64,000 nucleotides of DNA, from positions 59,052-123,051 of the forward strand of contig JADEXK010000007.1 of NCBI GenBank assembly GCA_015207155.1, written 5' to 3'. This DNA comes from Nostocales cyanobacterium LEGE 11386. GTDB lineage: Bacteria > Cyanobacteriota > Cyanobacteriia > Cyanobacteriales > Nostocaceae. Made by a program: the position numbers and the translations under genes. This document shows, piece after piece, positions 42,812 to 51,294 of this stretch. Positions within the stretch are counted from its first letter, which is position 1, and every line of letters begins with the position of its first letter. The notes below the pieces were generated by a model. That model was not told the origin of the DNA. It saw only the letters and a program-made list of their open reading frames with translations, and searched no databases.

Positions 42812-43163
42812 ATAGAGTCGAACAAAGTTGACTTCAGATCCCCGACTTCTTAAAGAAGTCGGGGATCTTGTTATTTTAGGAGCGTCATGCTCCGTGATCG
42901 CTAACATTAATAAATATTTTTTTCACAACTTAAATAAAATTGTTATAACAAAAAGCCTTTACCAAATATCAATAATAATTGGGCATTATCATCCTCATTC
43001 AAGTAGATTTTTAAATCTATCGTTATGTAGATACTCTAATAAAAATGCCAGGCTATGCTCATACAGCAATCATTGTGATCAAAATATGAGTAATACTTAG
43101 TTCTCTAGCGAGAAGAGAAGTCAGCACGTTAGGATTTTTGCAGAACTTAAATTGCAACCCGCT
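42812..43163. other. Divergent promoter region of the glucosidase and msrA genes
   Basis: About 350 bases between divergent genes. It contains the 33-base palindrome at 42836-42868, a small GGAGCGTCATGCTCC hairpin near 42880-42894, and otherwise AT-rich DNA. Both promoters must lie here. A 90-codon plus-strand frame through the palindrome is rejected as non-coding. Confidence 0.5.
42836..42868. repeat. Perfect 33-base palindrome
   Basis: Arms AGATCCCCGACTTCTT (42836-42851) and its exact complement (42853-42868) flank a single base. It lies 25 bases upstream of the preferred glucosidase ATG, inside its 5' leader. The GATCCCCGACTTCTT hairpin type is a familiar interspersed repeat in cyanobacterial genomes. 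If transcribed it would form a very stable stem close to the start codon. Confidence 0.8.
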
Positions 43164-43622
43164 ATGGAAAAGGCAACATTTGGTGCTGGCTGTTTTTGGA
43201 GTGTCGAGGCAGCATTTCGCCAACTAAAAGGGGTAAAATCGACTTCAGTCGGCTACATGGGTGGTTATTTTCCTAATCCGTGTTATCTGGATGTATTATC
43301 CAGAATCACAGGTCATGCGGAAGTGGTACAAGTAGAGTATGACCCAAAATCTATCAGTTATGATGAATTGCTCACAGTCTTTTGGGACATTCATGACCCA
43401 ACTACCCTCAACCGTCAAGGGCCAGACAGAGGAGAACAGTACAGGTCTGTGATTTTTTGCCACAACGCCCAGCAAGCAGAAGTAGCGCAGCATTCAAAAG
43501 CAAAACAGCAAATGTCCGGCAAATTTGATAAAAATATTGTCACAGAAATTAAACCTGCTAGTGAATATTATTTAGCAGCAGCAGAGCATCAGCAATATTT
43601 TGAGAAGAAAGGGCGACATTGA
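43164..43622 (+). CDS. msrA: Peptide-methionine (S)-S-oxide reductase
   Basis: 152 residues. MsrA reduces methionine-S-sulfoxide in proteins. The catalytic Cys is in FGAGCFWSVEAAF (residue about 9), followed by GYMGGYFPNPCYLDV, GHAEVVQVEYDP and DPTTLNRQGPDRGEQYRS, all family signatures. AEHQQYFEK closes the fold. There is no C-terminal resolving-Cys tail, so Cys in the NPCYLDV loop or an external thioredoxin would resolve. ATG 43164 is preferred to TTG 43152. The Rieske oxygenase gene follows 90 bases later on the same strand; a joint oxidative-stress transcript is possible. Confidence 0.93.
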   Translation: MEKATFGAGCFWSVEAAFRQLKGVKSTSVGYMGGYFPNPCYLDVLSRITGHAEVVQVEYDPKSISYDELLTVFWDIHDPTTLNRQGPDRGEQYRSVIFCHNAQQAEVAQHSKAKQQMSGKFDKNIVTEIKPASEYYLAAAEHQQYFEKKGRH

Positions 43623-43712
43623 TTGAGTGCTGACGCTGAGGAAATATTTCCGTTTTCACTTGCAGCAAAAACAAAAAATATAACTTGTGATTAAAATTTT
43701 AAACTTGAGAAA

Positions 43713-45110
43713 ATGCTGGAGATCGAGCCGAATTTAGGCGATAGTTATTTAGAAAATATCTTCCCCGGTGGTAGTGACCCCAACCATTTTGATTGGCAAG
43801 AAGCATGGTATCCTGTCCACTACCTCGATGACTTGGATAAATCGAAACCAACTCCTTTTACGCTGTTGGGTAAAGATATTGTGATTTGGTGGGACAGACA
43901 AACCCAGTCCTGGAAAGCTTTTGTAGACCAATGTCCTCACCGTTTAGCACTGCTTTCCGAAGGTAGGATTAACGACGATGGGCTATTAGAGTGTCCTTAT
44001 CACGGTTGGTCTTTCTCTGGAGATGGTAACTGTCAACACATTCCCCAACAAGTTGCAGGCGGAACAGCAGAGACTTCTCAACGAGCTAGCGCGACATCTT
44101 TACCCACCACGGCACGCCAGGGACTATTATTTGTATTCGCCGGCAAACCAGAAAATGCTGCAAACACCAAAGTTCCTGTGATTGAGCCGTTAGTAGAATC
44201 TCCTGAGGGATGGGTAGTAATCAACACATTTAGAGATTTACCTTACGATGCCCTCACACTTTTAGAAAATATCCTTGACCCCAGCCATGTATCCTTTACA
44301 CATCACAAAACAGTAGGTAATAGAAAGAATGTAGCACCTTTAGGACTGGAGGTAATTGAATCTGGAAAACAAGGTTTCCAAGGCATTTGGCAGCAAGGTT
44401 TAAAACCAAATCAAACGGGAAAACTATCTACAACCTTCGTCGCCCCGGCTTTAATGTGGCATGATATCAACTCCCAGCGTGGCAGAATCTTGACTGTTGT
44501 TTATGCTACACCTATCCGTAAGGGAGAGTGTCGTTTATTTGCGCGTTTTCCCTTTAAGTTTCCTACTAAACTACCAGGGTTCTTGATTAAGCTAAGACCA
44601 CGTTGGTATTACCACATGGGACAAAATGGTGTTTTAGAAGATGACCAAATTTTTCTGCACTATCAAGAACGTTATCTAGAAGCTAAGGGGGGCAGTCCTA
44701 ATTTTACCAAGGCGTTCTACCTACCTACCAAAGCAGACACTTTTGTTTTTGAATTGCACCAGTGGGTAAACCAATACAATGCTGAACCATTCCCAGGGCA
44801 GAGTTTGCCACCACCAAGACCTAAAGAACATCTGCTAGAAAGGTATCATTCACATACAGTCAAGTGTGCCAGTTGTAGAGATGCGCTGGCGAGAATTGAG
44901 CAGATGAGGTTTTGGTGTGGAGTTTTAGCAGTCTTGGCTTTAGTAAGTATTCCAATTCTGGGTTTATATTTTGATACCACATCTACTGTAGCAGTTGTCA
45001 TTGAGACAGTAACACCTCTAGCTTTTGGGGCAGCATGGTTAGGACTGAGTAAACTGCAAAAGCAATTTTACGAGGGGAGAACTGTACCGCCGCGTAACTT
45101 ACCAGAGTAA
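43713..45110 (+). CDS. Rieske oxygenase, pheophorbide a oxygenase (PaO/Tic55)-like
   Basis: 465 residues. The Rieske centre is CPHRLALLSEGRI (Cys74, His76) and CPYHGWSF (Cys94, His97). The mononuclear iron site follows in LENILDPSHVSFTHH with the Asp/His/His pattern. The C-terminal part has KCASCRDAL, the CxxC of chloroplast PaO/Tic55/Ptc52 proteins that makes them thioredoxin targets, followed by two membrane helices (about 398-418 and 425-445) as in those proteins. Such enzymes oxygenate chlorophyll breakdown products or related rings in plants. The cyanobacterial substrate is not established. It follows msrA by 90 bases and is followed by a repeat-rich gap. Confidence 0.85.
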   Translation: MLEIEPNLGDSYLENIFPGGSDPNHFDWQEAWYPVHYLDDLDKSKPTPFTLLGKDIVIWWDRQTQSWKAFVDQCPHRLALLSEGRINDDGLLECPYHGWSFSGDGNCQHIPQQVAGGTAETSQRASATSLPTTARQGLLFVFAGKPENAANTKVPVIEPLVESPEGWVVINTFRDLPYDALTLLENILDPSHVSFTHHKTVGNRKNVAPLGLEVIESGKQGFQGIWQQGLKPNQTGKLSTTFVAPALMWHDINSQRGRILTVVYATPIRKGECRLFARFPFKFPTKLPGFLIKLRPRWYYHMGQNGVLEDDQIFLHYQERYLEAKGGSPNFTKAFYLPTKADTFVFELHQWVNQYNAEPFPGQSLPPPRPKEHLLERYHSHTVKCASCRDALARIEQMRFWCGVLAVLALVSIPILGLYFDTTSTVAVVIETVTPLAFGAAWLGLSKLQKQFYEGRTVPPRNLPE

Positions 45111-45206
45111 GGGAGATGAGGCTACGGTGTACACACAAATCATCTGATCCCCCTAAATCCCCCTTAAAAAGGGGGACTTGAAGAAGTTTTCCCCCCTTGA
45201 AAAGGC

Positions 45207-45378
45207 AGGGCTGTTTCATTCCCTAAAAGGCTTGCAAATGCAAGGGTTCAGGAGATAAAAAACAAGCTTGGCATTCAATCTTAGGCATCAAAATGGTCAC
45301 CAATTCATGACTTTTGTCCTGATATTTATCGCCAATCATATTGACAAAACACACACCATTACGAATGAAACAGCCCTG
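45207..45378. mobile_element. 172-base element with perfect 16-base terminal inverted repeats
   Basis: Ends CAGGGCTGTTTCATTC (45207-45222) and GAATGAAACAGCCCTG (45363-45378) are exact complements. The minus strand is open across it (fragment NMIGDKYQDKSHELVTILMP), perhaps a remnant of a parent transposase or passenger, but I recognise no family. It interrupts an older C-rich interspersed repeat, with TTGAAAAGG to its left and GGGG to its right. GGGCTGTTTCATT also occurs at 49411-49423. It looks like a non-autonomous insertion element; no clear target duplication. Confidence 0.65.
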
Positions 45379-45413
45379 GGGGAGATGAGGGGAACAAGGA
45401 GACATTTGATTTT

Positions 45414-45463
45414 CCCATTACCCATTCCCCATTCCCTATTCCCTATTCCCTATTCCCTATTCC
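45414..45463. repeat. CCTATTC heptamer array overlapping the end of the DUF2237 gene
   Basis: Seven heptamers run in tandem: CCCATTA, CCCATTC twice, then CCTATTC four times, plus a CCC tail. The DUF2237 stop codon lies at 45450-45452, inside the array, so its last residues (GNRE) and stop are repeat-derived. Confidence 0.8.
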
Positions 45464-45857
45464 CCAAAGCGTGTTTTTGCAAATCCTCTAGAGAGCAAAC
45501 CTCCAAGGCTCTGGCGTGGGTAGCTGAGAGTATAACAGGTGGAGCAACACCAGCTTCTAAAGCTTCTTGCCAACGCGCTGCACATAAACACCAGCGGTAA
45601 GCGTTAGCTATGCCGTCAGGCTTATCGCCTGGCCTCAATCCAGGAAAATTAAATTGGGGTACAGGTGTGCTAAGGTCGTTACCCTGTAATTTAGTAAACT
45701 CTAGAAATGCTGGCGTCACTTGGGCGCAAACAACGTGCATCCCAAAATCTTGACCACCAGTGTTACAAAATCCGTCGCGGTAATACCCAGTTATGGGAGA
45801 AGTGCAGCAAACTTCTAAGTTTGTGCCTAGTACATTTTTAGCTTCTACCATATTCAA
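45450..45857 (-). CDS. DUF2237 family protein
   Basis: 135 residues, DUF2237. Family marks are NVLGTNLEVCCTSPITGYYR, GFCNTGGQDFGMHVVCAQVT, FLEFTKLQGNDLSTP and PGLRPGDKPDGIANAYRWCL, with several conserved Cys that could bind metal. Members are small cytoplasmic proteins of unknown function. The end VCSLEDLQKHAL is followed by GNRE and a stop encoded by CCTATTC repeats, so the native C-terminus has probably been altered. Its start at 45857 follows the NblR-like gene stop by 20 bases on the same strand, so the two may be cotranscribed. Confidence 0.85.
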   Translation of the reverse strand: MNMVEAKNVLGTNLEVCCTSPITGYYRDGFCNTGGQDFGMHVVCAQVTPAFLEFTKLQGNDLSTPVPQFNFPGLRPGDKPDGIANAYRWCLCAARWQEALEAGVAPPVILSATHARALEVCSLEDLQKHALGNRE

Positions 45858-45877
45858 TTCCTGATGTTTCCGTAATT

Positions 45878-46564
45878 TTAAGATTCTCTTAATACGTAGC
45901 CTACGCCTCGCACTGTTTGAATGAGACGCTTTTGACTTTCATCTTCAATTTTTAGGCGTAAGTAGCGAATGTACACTTCTATGACATTCGATTCACCCAT
46001 AAAGTCGTAACCCCAAACATTTTCCAAAATTTGTTCGCGGGTTAATACCTCGCGGGGGTGTTCCATTAAGTACTTTAATAGTTCAAATTCCTTCATAGTC
46101 AAGTCAATTGTCCGCCCGTTATGTATGGCGCGACGAGTGGCTATGTCTAAAACCAAATCCCCAAAGCGTAACTGTTCTGTGGTATCGACATCTGGTTTTA
46201 AATACAGGCGAATCAATTTTAAAAAATCTTCTGGGCGATAAGGCTTGAGGACGTAATCATCAGCCCCAGCTTCTAAACAGGCTACGCGATCATCTACTGT
46301 ATCCCTTGCCATCAATACCAGCACAGGGGCACACATGCCAGCACTTCTGATATTTTTACACAACGAGAGTCCTGATTCTCCTGAGAGCATCCGGTCTACA
46401 ACAATTAAAGCAGGCTGGCGATCGCGGCAGTATTGCAAACCGCTTGTGGCATCATGAGCCATAATCGGCTCATAACCGGCTTCTTGCAAATCAAAAGCCA
46501 GCTGACTTGCTAGACTCTCATCGGTTTCAATCACCAGAACACAGGGACTGTGAGCAACTGTCAT
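45878..46564 (-). CDS. nblR: OmpR-type response regulator, NblR-like
   Basis: 228 residues: receiver (1-118) and winged-helix DNA-binding domain (about 130-228; LTMKEFELLKYLMEHPREVL and VIEVYIRYLRLKIED). The acceptor is Asp57 in VVDRMLSGESG. The conserved Thr/Ser position carries Met-Ala (VLVLMARDTVDDR), as in NblR, an atypical regulator that controls phycobilisome degradation and survival under nutrient and light stress and can act without phosphorylation. The overall sequence agrees with my recollection of Nostoc NblR, but RpaA/RpaB-type relatives are near, so the symbol is tentative. ATG 46564 is preferred to 46606, whose first 14 codons come from an AT-rich intergenic repeat. Confidence 0.7.
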   Translation of the reverse strand: MTVAHSPCVLVIETDESLASQLAFDLQEAGYEPIMAHDATSGLQYCRDRQPALIVVDRMLSGESGLSLCKNIRSAGMCAPVLVLMARDTVDDRVACLEAGADDYVLKPYRPEDFLKLIRLYLKPDVDTTEQLRFGDLVLDIATRRAIHNGRTIDLTMKEFELLKYLMEHPREVLTREQILENVWGYDFMGESNVIEVYIRYLRLKIEDESQKRLIQTVRGVGYVLRES

Positions 46565-46846
46565 AACAATTTGGAATTTTGGATTGGGGATTTTGCATTG
46601 TCTCAACGTTCCTAAAACAGTCTATCAATCAACTAGAGGAACAATTTCAGGCTTTTATTAATGGACGAATCCTGAATTAATACCCTACCTAAAGTTTTTG
46701 AGCAAGTTCGGGAATCAACCATTAAGTTCTTTAGATGCAATTTTCATTACTAATTCCCAATTCCATCCTTATACCAGTAATTCTGGAAGAAAATCCTTAA
46801 ACAACGAAAAAGAAACATTTTCTTATTAATGCCCCATACCCCATGT

Positions 46847-47764
46847 CTAAGGTAATTCTACCGAAGTAGGTTTAGCGATATGTGGCAAACCCCAACCGAG
46901 TTTTTCTCGTAAAATACGGAAAAATTCCGGTGGTTGCAAGCGGATGAATTTGACACTGTAGTGCGATCGCTCTAAATATACCCGATCCTCTGGGAAGATA
47001 TAGCACCCTCCGTTACCATCTACCACCATCACTAACCGAGGGATATTGACTGGGTAAATGTTGACTGTTTCCGTATCGGGAAACACTAATGCTCTCGAAG
47101 CCAGGGAATGAGGACAAATCGGTATTAACTGCAATACGGGTACCCCAGGAGCCACTACTGGCCCACCAGCACTCAATGAATAAGCTGTAGAACCAGTTGG
47201 CGTAGAAACTATTACACCATCTGCGGCAATATCTACTGGCGCATGTCGCCCTACAGCAATTTCAAAATGGCACATCGAAGTTAATGGTTCTCGATGCAAA
47301 ACCATTTCGTTTAAGCACAAAGCTTCCCACAGTACTGCATCTCCCCGAAATACTTTGACGGTGAGCATGGCTCGTTCTTCGATTTCATACTCTCCCGCCA
47401 TCGCTTGCTCTATGGCTTGAGGCAGTTGATTCAGATAAGTTTCCGTCAAAAATCCCATGTGACCGGTATTCACTGTAAGCAGTGGGATACCACGGGAGGC
47501 TACTTGACGCGACGCTGCTAAAACAGTGCCATCTCCCCCTAGTACCACGGCAAACTCCATTTCTGAGTCAAAACCAGGGGGCGTTAGTCCTTCAATTGGG
47601 GTGTGGCAGATGGGACTCTCTGGGTTAGAGTAGCCCAATATGCCACCGATACTCGTAGTGATACATACATTCCAACCGGAAGCGGTTAGCTTGTCTTTTA
47701 GTTCGATAGCGATGCGACCCGCTATCGGTTTAACGTCATTGTAGATAATGCCTGCTTTCGGCAC
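46847..47764 (-). CDS. nadK: NAD kinase
   Basis: 305 residues, ATP-NAD kinase, which makes NADP from NAD in the cytoplasm. The active-site motif [14 protein letters not shown], the [10 protein letters not shown] loop and the NAD-binding [20 protein letters not shown] are intact. [19 protein letters not shown] opens the N-terminal domain. Cyanobacteria commonly have two NAD kinases; which of them this is cannot be decided here. It lies about 280 bases upstream of the NblR-like gene on the same strand, so close coregulation is uncertain. Confidence 0.95.
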   Translation of the reverse strand: MPKAGIIYNDVKPIAGRIAIELKDKLTASGWNVCITTSIGGILGYSNPESPICHTPIEGLTPPGFDSEMEFAVVLGGDGTVLAASRQVASRGIPLLTVNTGHMGFLTETYLNQLPQAIEQAMAGEYEIEERAMLTVKVFRGDAVLWEALCLNEMVLHREPLTSMCHFEIAVGRHAPVDIAADGVIVSTPTGSTAYSLSAGGPVVAPGVPVLQLIPICPHSLASRALVFPDTETVNIYPVNIPRLVMVVDGNGGCYIFPEDRVYLERSHYSVKFIRLQPPEFFRILREKLGWGLPHIAKPTSVELP

Positions 47765-47913
47765 ACTTAAATATCCAAGTTTTGGCGATGCTCTGTCTTA
47801 TGTAATCGTGACATATTTTGGACAATGTAGTCATTAGTCTCAAAAAAATCGGTGGGAATTCCATCTTTTTCTGAGGAGTGAGGGAAGCAACTAATGACCA
47901 ATGACCAATGATT

Positions 47914-48918
47914 TTATTGACTATTGACTTTGGAAGACTGTTTAAAAGGAGTTTTTTTGGGTTTCTGATTTTTATTTTTGGATTTATTTTTCTCGTAGTC
48001 TAGCTCTTTGAGCTTCTTCATAATTCGACTGAAGTACTCTTGCAGGTAGCTTTCGAGAGTGGTGGTTTGTTGCTGGTCTAATCCAAAGACTTGGTATACT
48101 TCATCCATTGAAGCATTTAACGGTTTACCACTGGCTAATACTTCTGTAAACTCCAGTCTGTCGGCAACGTTCCATCCCCACTGAAAGAAGCGGATGATGC
48201 GGCGGATAGTACGCAGTAGGTTAATCGGCATTCGTGTGATTCTGGCTTCTCTACCAGACAGGCGCTCGCACAGGCTAATGATTTCTTCTGCACTCCAAGC
48301 CCGAGTTCCCACTACAGGGAAAGCTTGTTTTTCTGTTTCTGGCACACTCAAGGAGCGGATAGCAAACTTAGCAATGTCCTGAGTATCCATATAGGCAATA
48401 GGCGAAGAATTACCAGTCACCCACACTGGTTGGTTTTCTAAAATGGGTATGCCATATTGACCGATTAAGCCTTGCATAAAGCCAGCTAAACGTAGAATTG
48501 TATAATTTATGCCAGACTCAGCTAAAAATAATTCTGTACACCGCTTAATTTCCATCAGTGGTACTTGTGGATACTTCTCGGCATCAAGAATAGAAAAGAA
48601 TATAAAACGCTCTACACCAGCAGTTTTCGCCGCTTGAATTAATGCCACCTGACCATCCCAGTCTACTTGTTTAATGGTCAGTGAATCAGTAGCACGAGAT
48701 GTCGCAGCATCGATGACTGCGGTGACACCTGCTAGCGCTTCCGTGAGGCTTTGGGGGTTACACAAATCTCCTCGGACTAATTCTGCACCCCATTCTTTGA
48801 GAAAGGCAGCTTTTTTGGTACTCCGGACAAGACAGCGCACCTTATACCCCTCATCGATAGCACGACGAGCCACTTGTCTTCCTAAGGTGCCAGTGGCACC
48901 GACGATTAATAAAGTCAT
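47914..48918 (-). CDS. ycf39: Ycf39-type NAD(P)-binding photosystem II assembly factor
   Basis: 334 residues, an atypical short-chain dehydrogenase/NmrA-like protein. The nucleotide loop is VGATGTLGRQVARRA at the N-terminus, with RCLVRSTKKAAFL and VRGDLCNPQSLTEAL next. Ycf39 in Synechocystis works with Hlips in delivering chlorophyll to new D1 protein. The usual catalytic Tyr-x-x-x-Lys is not evident, as in that family. The last 25 residues are very Lys-rich (KNKSKNKNQKPKKT). Downstream of petM on the same strand, but a strong terminator lies between. Two ATGACCA heptamers follow its stop (about 47893). Confidence 0.9.
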   Translation of the reverse strand: MTLLIVGATGTLGRQVARRAIDEGYKVRCLVRSTKKAAFLKEWGAELVRGDLCNPQSLTEALAGVTAVIDAATSRATDSLTIKQVDWDGQVALIQAAKTAGVERFIFFSILDAEKYPQVPLMEIKRCTELFLAESGINYTILRLAGFMQGLIGQYGIPILENQPVWVTGNSSPIAYMDTQDIAKFAIRSLSVPETEKQAFPVVGTRAWSAEEIISLCERLSGREARITRMPINLLRTIRRIIRFFQWGWNVADRLEFTEVLASGKPLNASMDEVYQVFGLDQQQTTTLESYLQEYFSRIMKKLKELDYEKNKSKNKNQKPKKTPFKQSSKVNSQ

Positions 48919-49030
48919 GAGGGTAGTAATAAATTTTTAAGTTTTATGAAAAGAATCTTAACAGAATTATCTCTGTAAACAAAAGTTTACTTTTTTTTAA
49001 TAAACTCAATTGATACAGAGAAACTATGGG

Positions 49031-49060
49031 AAAAAGCGTTGTCCGGAAAACGGACACGCT
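49031..49060 (-). terminator. Rho-independent terminator of petM
   Basis: On the minus strand AGCGTGTCCG pairs with CGGACAACGCT, with TTTTC as loop, and TTTTTCCC follows. It lies about 170 bases past the petM stop and before the ycf39 ATG, so ycf39 has its own promoter or depends on readthrough. Confidence 0.75.
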
Positions 49061-49141
49061 ATTTTTCCAGACAGACTCGATAAAACGAGTTTCACAGCTA
49101 AGTTATGAAAGAGGGACTGGGAACTAAGGACTGGGATTTTT

Positions 49142-49204
49142 ACTCAGCACTCAGCACGGGCTATAAGCGCAGCCATGCCCGCAGGGCTTTACAGCACTCA
49201 GCAC
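49142..49204. repeat. CAGCACT heptamer repeats with GGGC hairpin
   Basis: ACTCAGCACTCAGCACGGGC (49142-49161), then a GCATGCCCGCAGGGC block, then CAGCACTCAGCACTTAG (about 49193-49209). The arrangement copies that at 1529-1582: heptamers on both sides of a GC-rich core. The rest of the 314-base gap 48919-49232 holds the petM terminator and the ycf39 promoter region. Confidence 0.65.
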
Positions 49205-49232
49205 TTAGAAAAGCACTTTCAAGTCAGAGAAA

Positions 49233-49337
49233 TTATTCCTCTGCACCCTGAATTTTCAGTAACAAAGCACCTAAGGCCCAACCCACGAAGATTAAACCGA
49301 AAGACAACAGAGCTGCATTTAAAATTTCGCCGCCCAT
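49233..49337 (-). CDS. petM: Cytochrome b6-f complex subunit PetM
   Basis: 34 residues read directly from the minus strand, from ATG at 49337 to TAA at 49233-49235: [20 protein letters not shown], then [14 protein letters not shown]. This is the single-helix PetM subunit (subunit VII) of the b6-f complex, which sits at the complex periphery in the thylakoid membrane. AAAGGAG lies 10 bases before the ATG, an excellent ribosome site. The position beside ycf39 fits other cyanobacteria as far as I recall. A good terminator follows. The gene is shorter than usual gene-finding cut-offs and easy to miss. Confidence 0.93.
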   Translation of the reverse strand: MGGEILNAALLSFGLIFVGWALGALLLKIQGAEE

Positions 49338-49636
49338 TAGTGTGATTCTCCTTTGCGAATAGTTAACTTAAGGTCATTTTAAAGGTTGCCCTTGAGATTT
49401 CCTGGATATGGGGCTGTTTCATTAGATTTGAGTGATCACTCAAATCTAAATTTTCGCCAGTCTCCCAATCTAGGCATTTGAATTTTATGTCTACCAAGTG
49501 CCTGAGGCAGACTCAGGTAAAATAGCTCTACCAGAAGCTCTACAACGGCTACTTTTGGATTAGACCTGTGTAAATAATTCTAAACTAGTTTTATGGCTAA
49601 TCCCTAAACTAGGAATATGGGAGCAGCCTGACAAAT
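49338..49636. other. Divergent promoter region of petM and pdxA
   Basis: About 300 bases hold the petM leader (AAAGGAG site), a GGGCTGTTTCATT fragment identical to the end of the 45207 element, a 28-base perfect palindrome (49422-49449) and the pdxA leader. I could not place -10/-35 boxes with confidence. Confidence 0.5.
49422..49449. repeat. Perfect 28-base palindrome between petM and pdxA
   Basis: TTAGATTTGAGTGA and its exact complement abut with no spacer. The preceding bases GGGCTGTTTCAT match the terminal repeat of the element at 45207-45378, suggesting that this is one end of an IS or repeat remnant. A regulator binding site for the divergent petM/pdxA promoters is the alternative. Confidence 0.6.
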
Positions 49637-50722
49637 ATGTATCAACTTAATCATCACCAGCTAGTAAATTCACATCCATCACATCGCCCACGCTTGGCGC
49701 TAACACTGGGAGATCCGGCGGGAATTGGGACAGAAGTCATTTTAAAGACTATAGCAGATCCAGCCGTTAGTCAAAACTGTAACTTGACAGTGGTAGGTAA
49801 TAGAGACCTACTGCTAAAGACTTATCAACAGCTAAATTTGTCTGAGAATTTAGCAAATCCAAATCATCTGCAAATTATTGATGTGCCAGTAGATAGAGAA
49901 ATTGCCAGTCAAATACTCATTGGTACGGGTAATGCGGCGAGTGGTGCGGCTAGTTTTGCCTATATGGAATGTGCGATCGCCCAAACACTGGCTGGTGAAT
50001 TTGATGGTATTGTGACAGGCCCCATCGCTAAATCTGCTTGGAAAGCCGCAGGATATCATTATCCAGGGCAAACGGAACTTTTAGCTCAAAAATCTGGTGT
50101 TGACCGCTTTGGCATGTTATTTGTAGCGCGATCGCCTCATACTGGTTGGACACTCCGCACTTTACTGGCTACCACACATATTCCCCTACGTCAAGTAGCA
50201 GACACACTGACACCGCAGTTGTTGACGAAAAAATTAGATTTGTTGGTAGAGTGTTTAGAGCAAGATTTGGGGTTAGAAAACGCCAGAATTGCGATCGCGG
50301 GTTTGAATCCCCACAGTGGCGAACAGGGACAACTAGGACATGAAGAACAGGATTGGTTAATTCCTTGGTTAGAACAAGAACGGCAAAAACACCCGAATTT
50401 ACAGCTAGATGGGCCAATACCGCCAGATACAATGTGGGTCAAGCCTGGTCAAGCTTGGTATGGTAATTCGCCTGTGCAAAATCCCGCCGATGCGTATTTG
50501 GCACTTTACCACGACCAAGGCTTAATTCCTGTGAAGTTGATGGCCTTTGACCGCGCCGTTAATACTTCTATTGGTTTGCCGTTTGTGCGTACCTCACCAG
50601 ATCATGGCACAGCTTTTGATATTGCCGGCCAGGGAATTGCTGATGCTACAAGTATGAAAGCCGCAATCCAGTTGGCAACTGAGTTGGTTAGCCAAAGGCT
50701 AAGAGTTACTCTTGCTAGATAA
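49637..50722 (+). CDS. pdxA: 4-hydroxythreonine-4-phosphate dehydrogenase
   Basis: 361 residues. PdxA oxidises 4-phosphohydroxy-threonine in DXP-dependent pyridoxal phosphate synthesis, in the cytoplasm. The family start [17 protein letters not shown] follows a 17-residue extension; [20 protein letters not shown], metal His in GHTE-like [22 protein letters not shown], and [16 protein letters not shown] are all present. The final [18 protein letters not shown] and [16 protein letters not shown] carry the remaining metal His. ATG 49637 gives a normal length. It diverges from petM, and 75 bases separate it from the next plus-strand gene. Confidence 0.95.
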   Translation: MYQLNHHQLVNSHPSHRPRLALTLGDPAGIGTEVILKTIADPAVSQNCNLTVVGNRDLLLKTYQQLNLSENLANPNHLQIIDVPVDREIASQILIGTGNAASGAASFAYMECAIAQTLAGEFDGIVTGPIAKSAWKAAGYHYPGQTELLAQKSGVDRFGMLFVARSPHTGWTLRTLLATTHIPLRQVADTLTPQLLTKKLDLLVECLEQDLGLENARIAIAGLNPHSGEQGQLGHEEQDWLIPWLEQERQKHPNLQLDGPIPPDTMWVKPGQAWYGNSPVQNPADAYLALYHDQGLIPVKLMAFDRAVNTSIGLPFVRTSPDHGTAFDIAGQGIADATSMKAAIQLATELVSQRLRVTLAR

Positions 50723-50796
50723 ATAACACACCAAATCAACATTCAAAATTGGACTACCATAGCTAAGTATTTGAATTCTCAGCTGATCAAGACCCT

Positions 50797-51174
50797 ATGA
50801 CCACAGTTACATCGCAAGAAATTGCCCTGTTTCGTTCTCAATTAGCAGATGACCCCAGAGCGATGGAAGCGCTGGACTTAATTGAGGATTGTGACGGAGA
50901 TTTAGAAGATGCAGCAATGACACTGGCTATCCGGGCGGGACAAGAACCAGGAATGACTAATTCAGAATGGTTAGATGCTTTGGCTAGAAAATGGCGTGCT
51001 GTCATTTGTGAACAAGAATATCGGGAAGATTTACTCAATAACTCATTTGTGAGGATGATGGAACATCTCAAAACAATGCCGACATTTCCTAAAATTTTGG
51101 CAACGCCAGTTTTAATATATATCCTCAAACAAGGCGTAAATAATTTTTGTGAGCCGCTAGATTCGCTAAAGTGA
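50797..51174 (+). CDS. Conserved hypothetical protein, probably cyanobacterial
   Basis: 125 residues, soluble and mainly helical. The opening contains DDPRAMEALDLIEDCDGDLE and an acidic UBA-like helical pattern (GDLEDAAMTLAIRAGQEP), followed by a basic segment and a hydrophobic C-terminal helix (FPKILATPVLIYILKQG). I cannot name a family. It follows pdxA by 75 bases, with a separate leader, and precedes a small membrane protein gene by 120 bases. Frame quality and composition support a real gene. Confidence 0.7.
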   Translation: MTTVTSQEIALFRSQLADDPRAMEALDLIEDCDGDLEDAAMTLAIRAGQEPGMTNSEWLDALARKWRAVICEQEYREDLLNNSFVRMMEHLKTMPTFPKILATPVLIYILKQGVNNFCEPLDSLK

Positions 51175-51294
51175 TAGAAAAAAGTGCTTTTTTCCTGAGT
51201 GAAAACCAAGAGAGAAATTAGGTACAAGATTGATTCACCCTACACTGATACGCTATTAATTAAGAACTTTTATCAAACAATTGTTATTTAATCA

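Noticed and set aside
42828..43100. 90-codon plus-strand frame
   Set aside because: It is translated from the 33-base palindrome and AT-rich promoter DNA between divergent genes.
45223..45405. 60-codon minus-strand frame over the 45207-45378 element
   Set aside because: It reads through both ends of a small inverted-repeat element. It is probably a relic of a parent IS or chance, not a gene.
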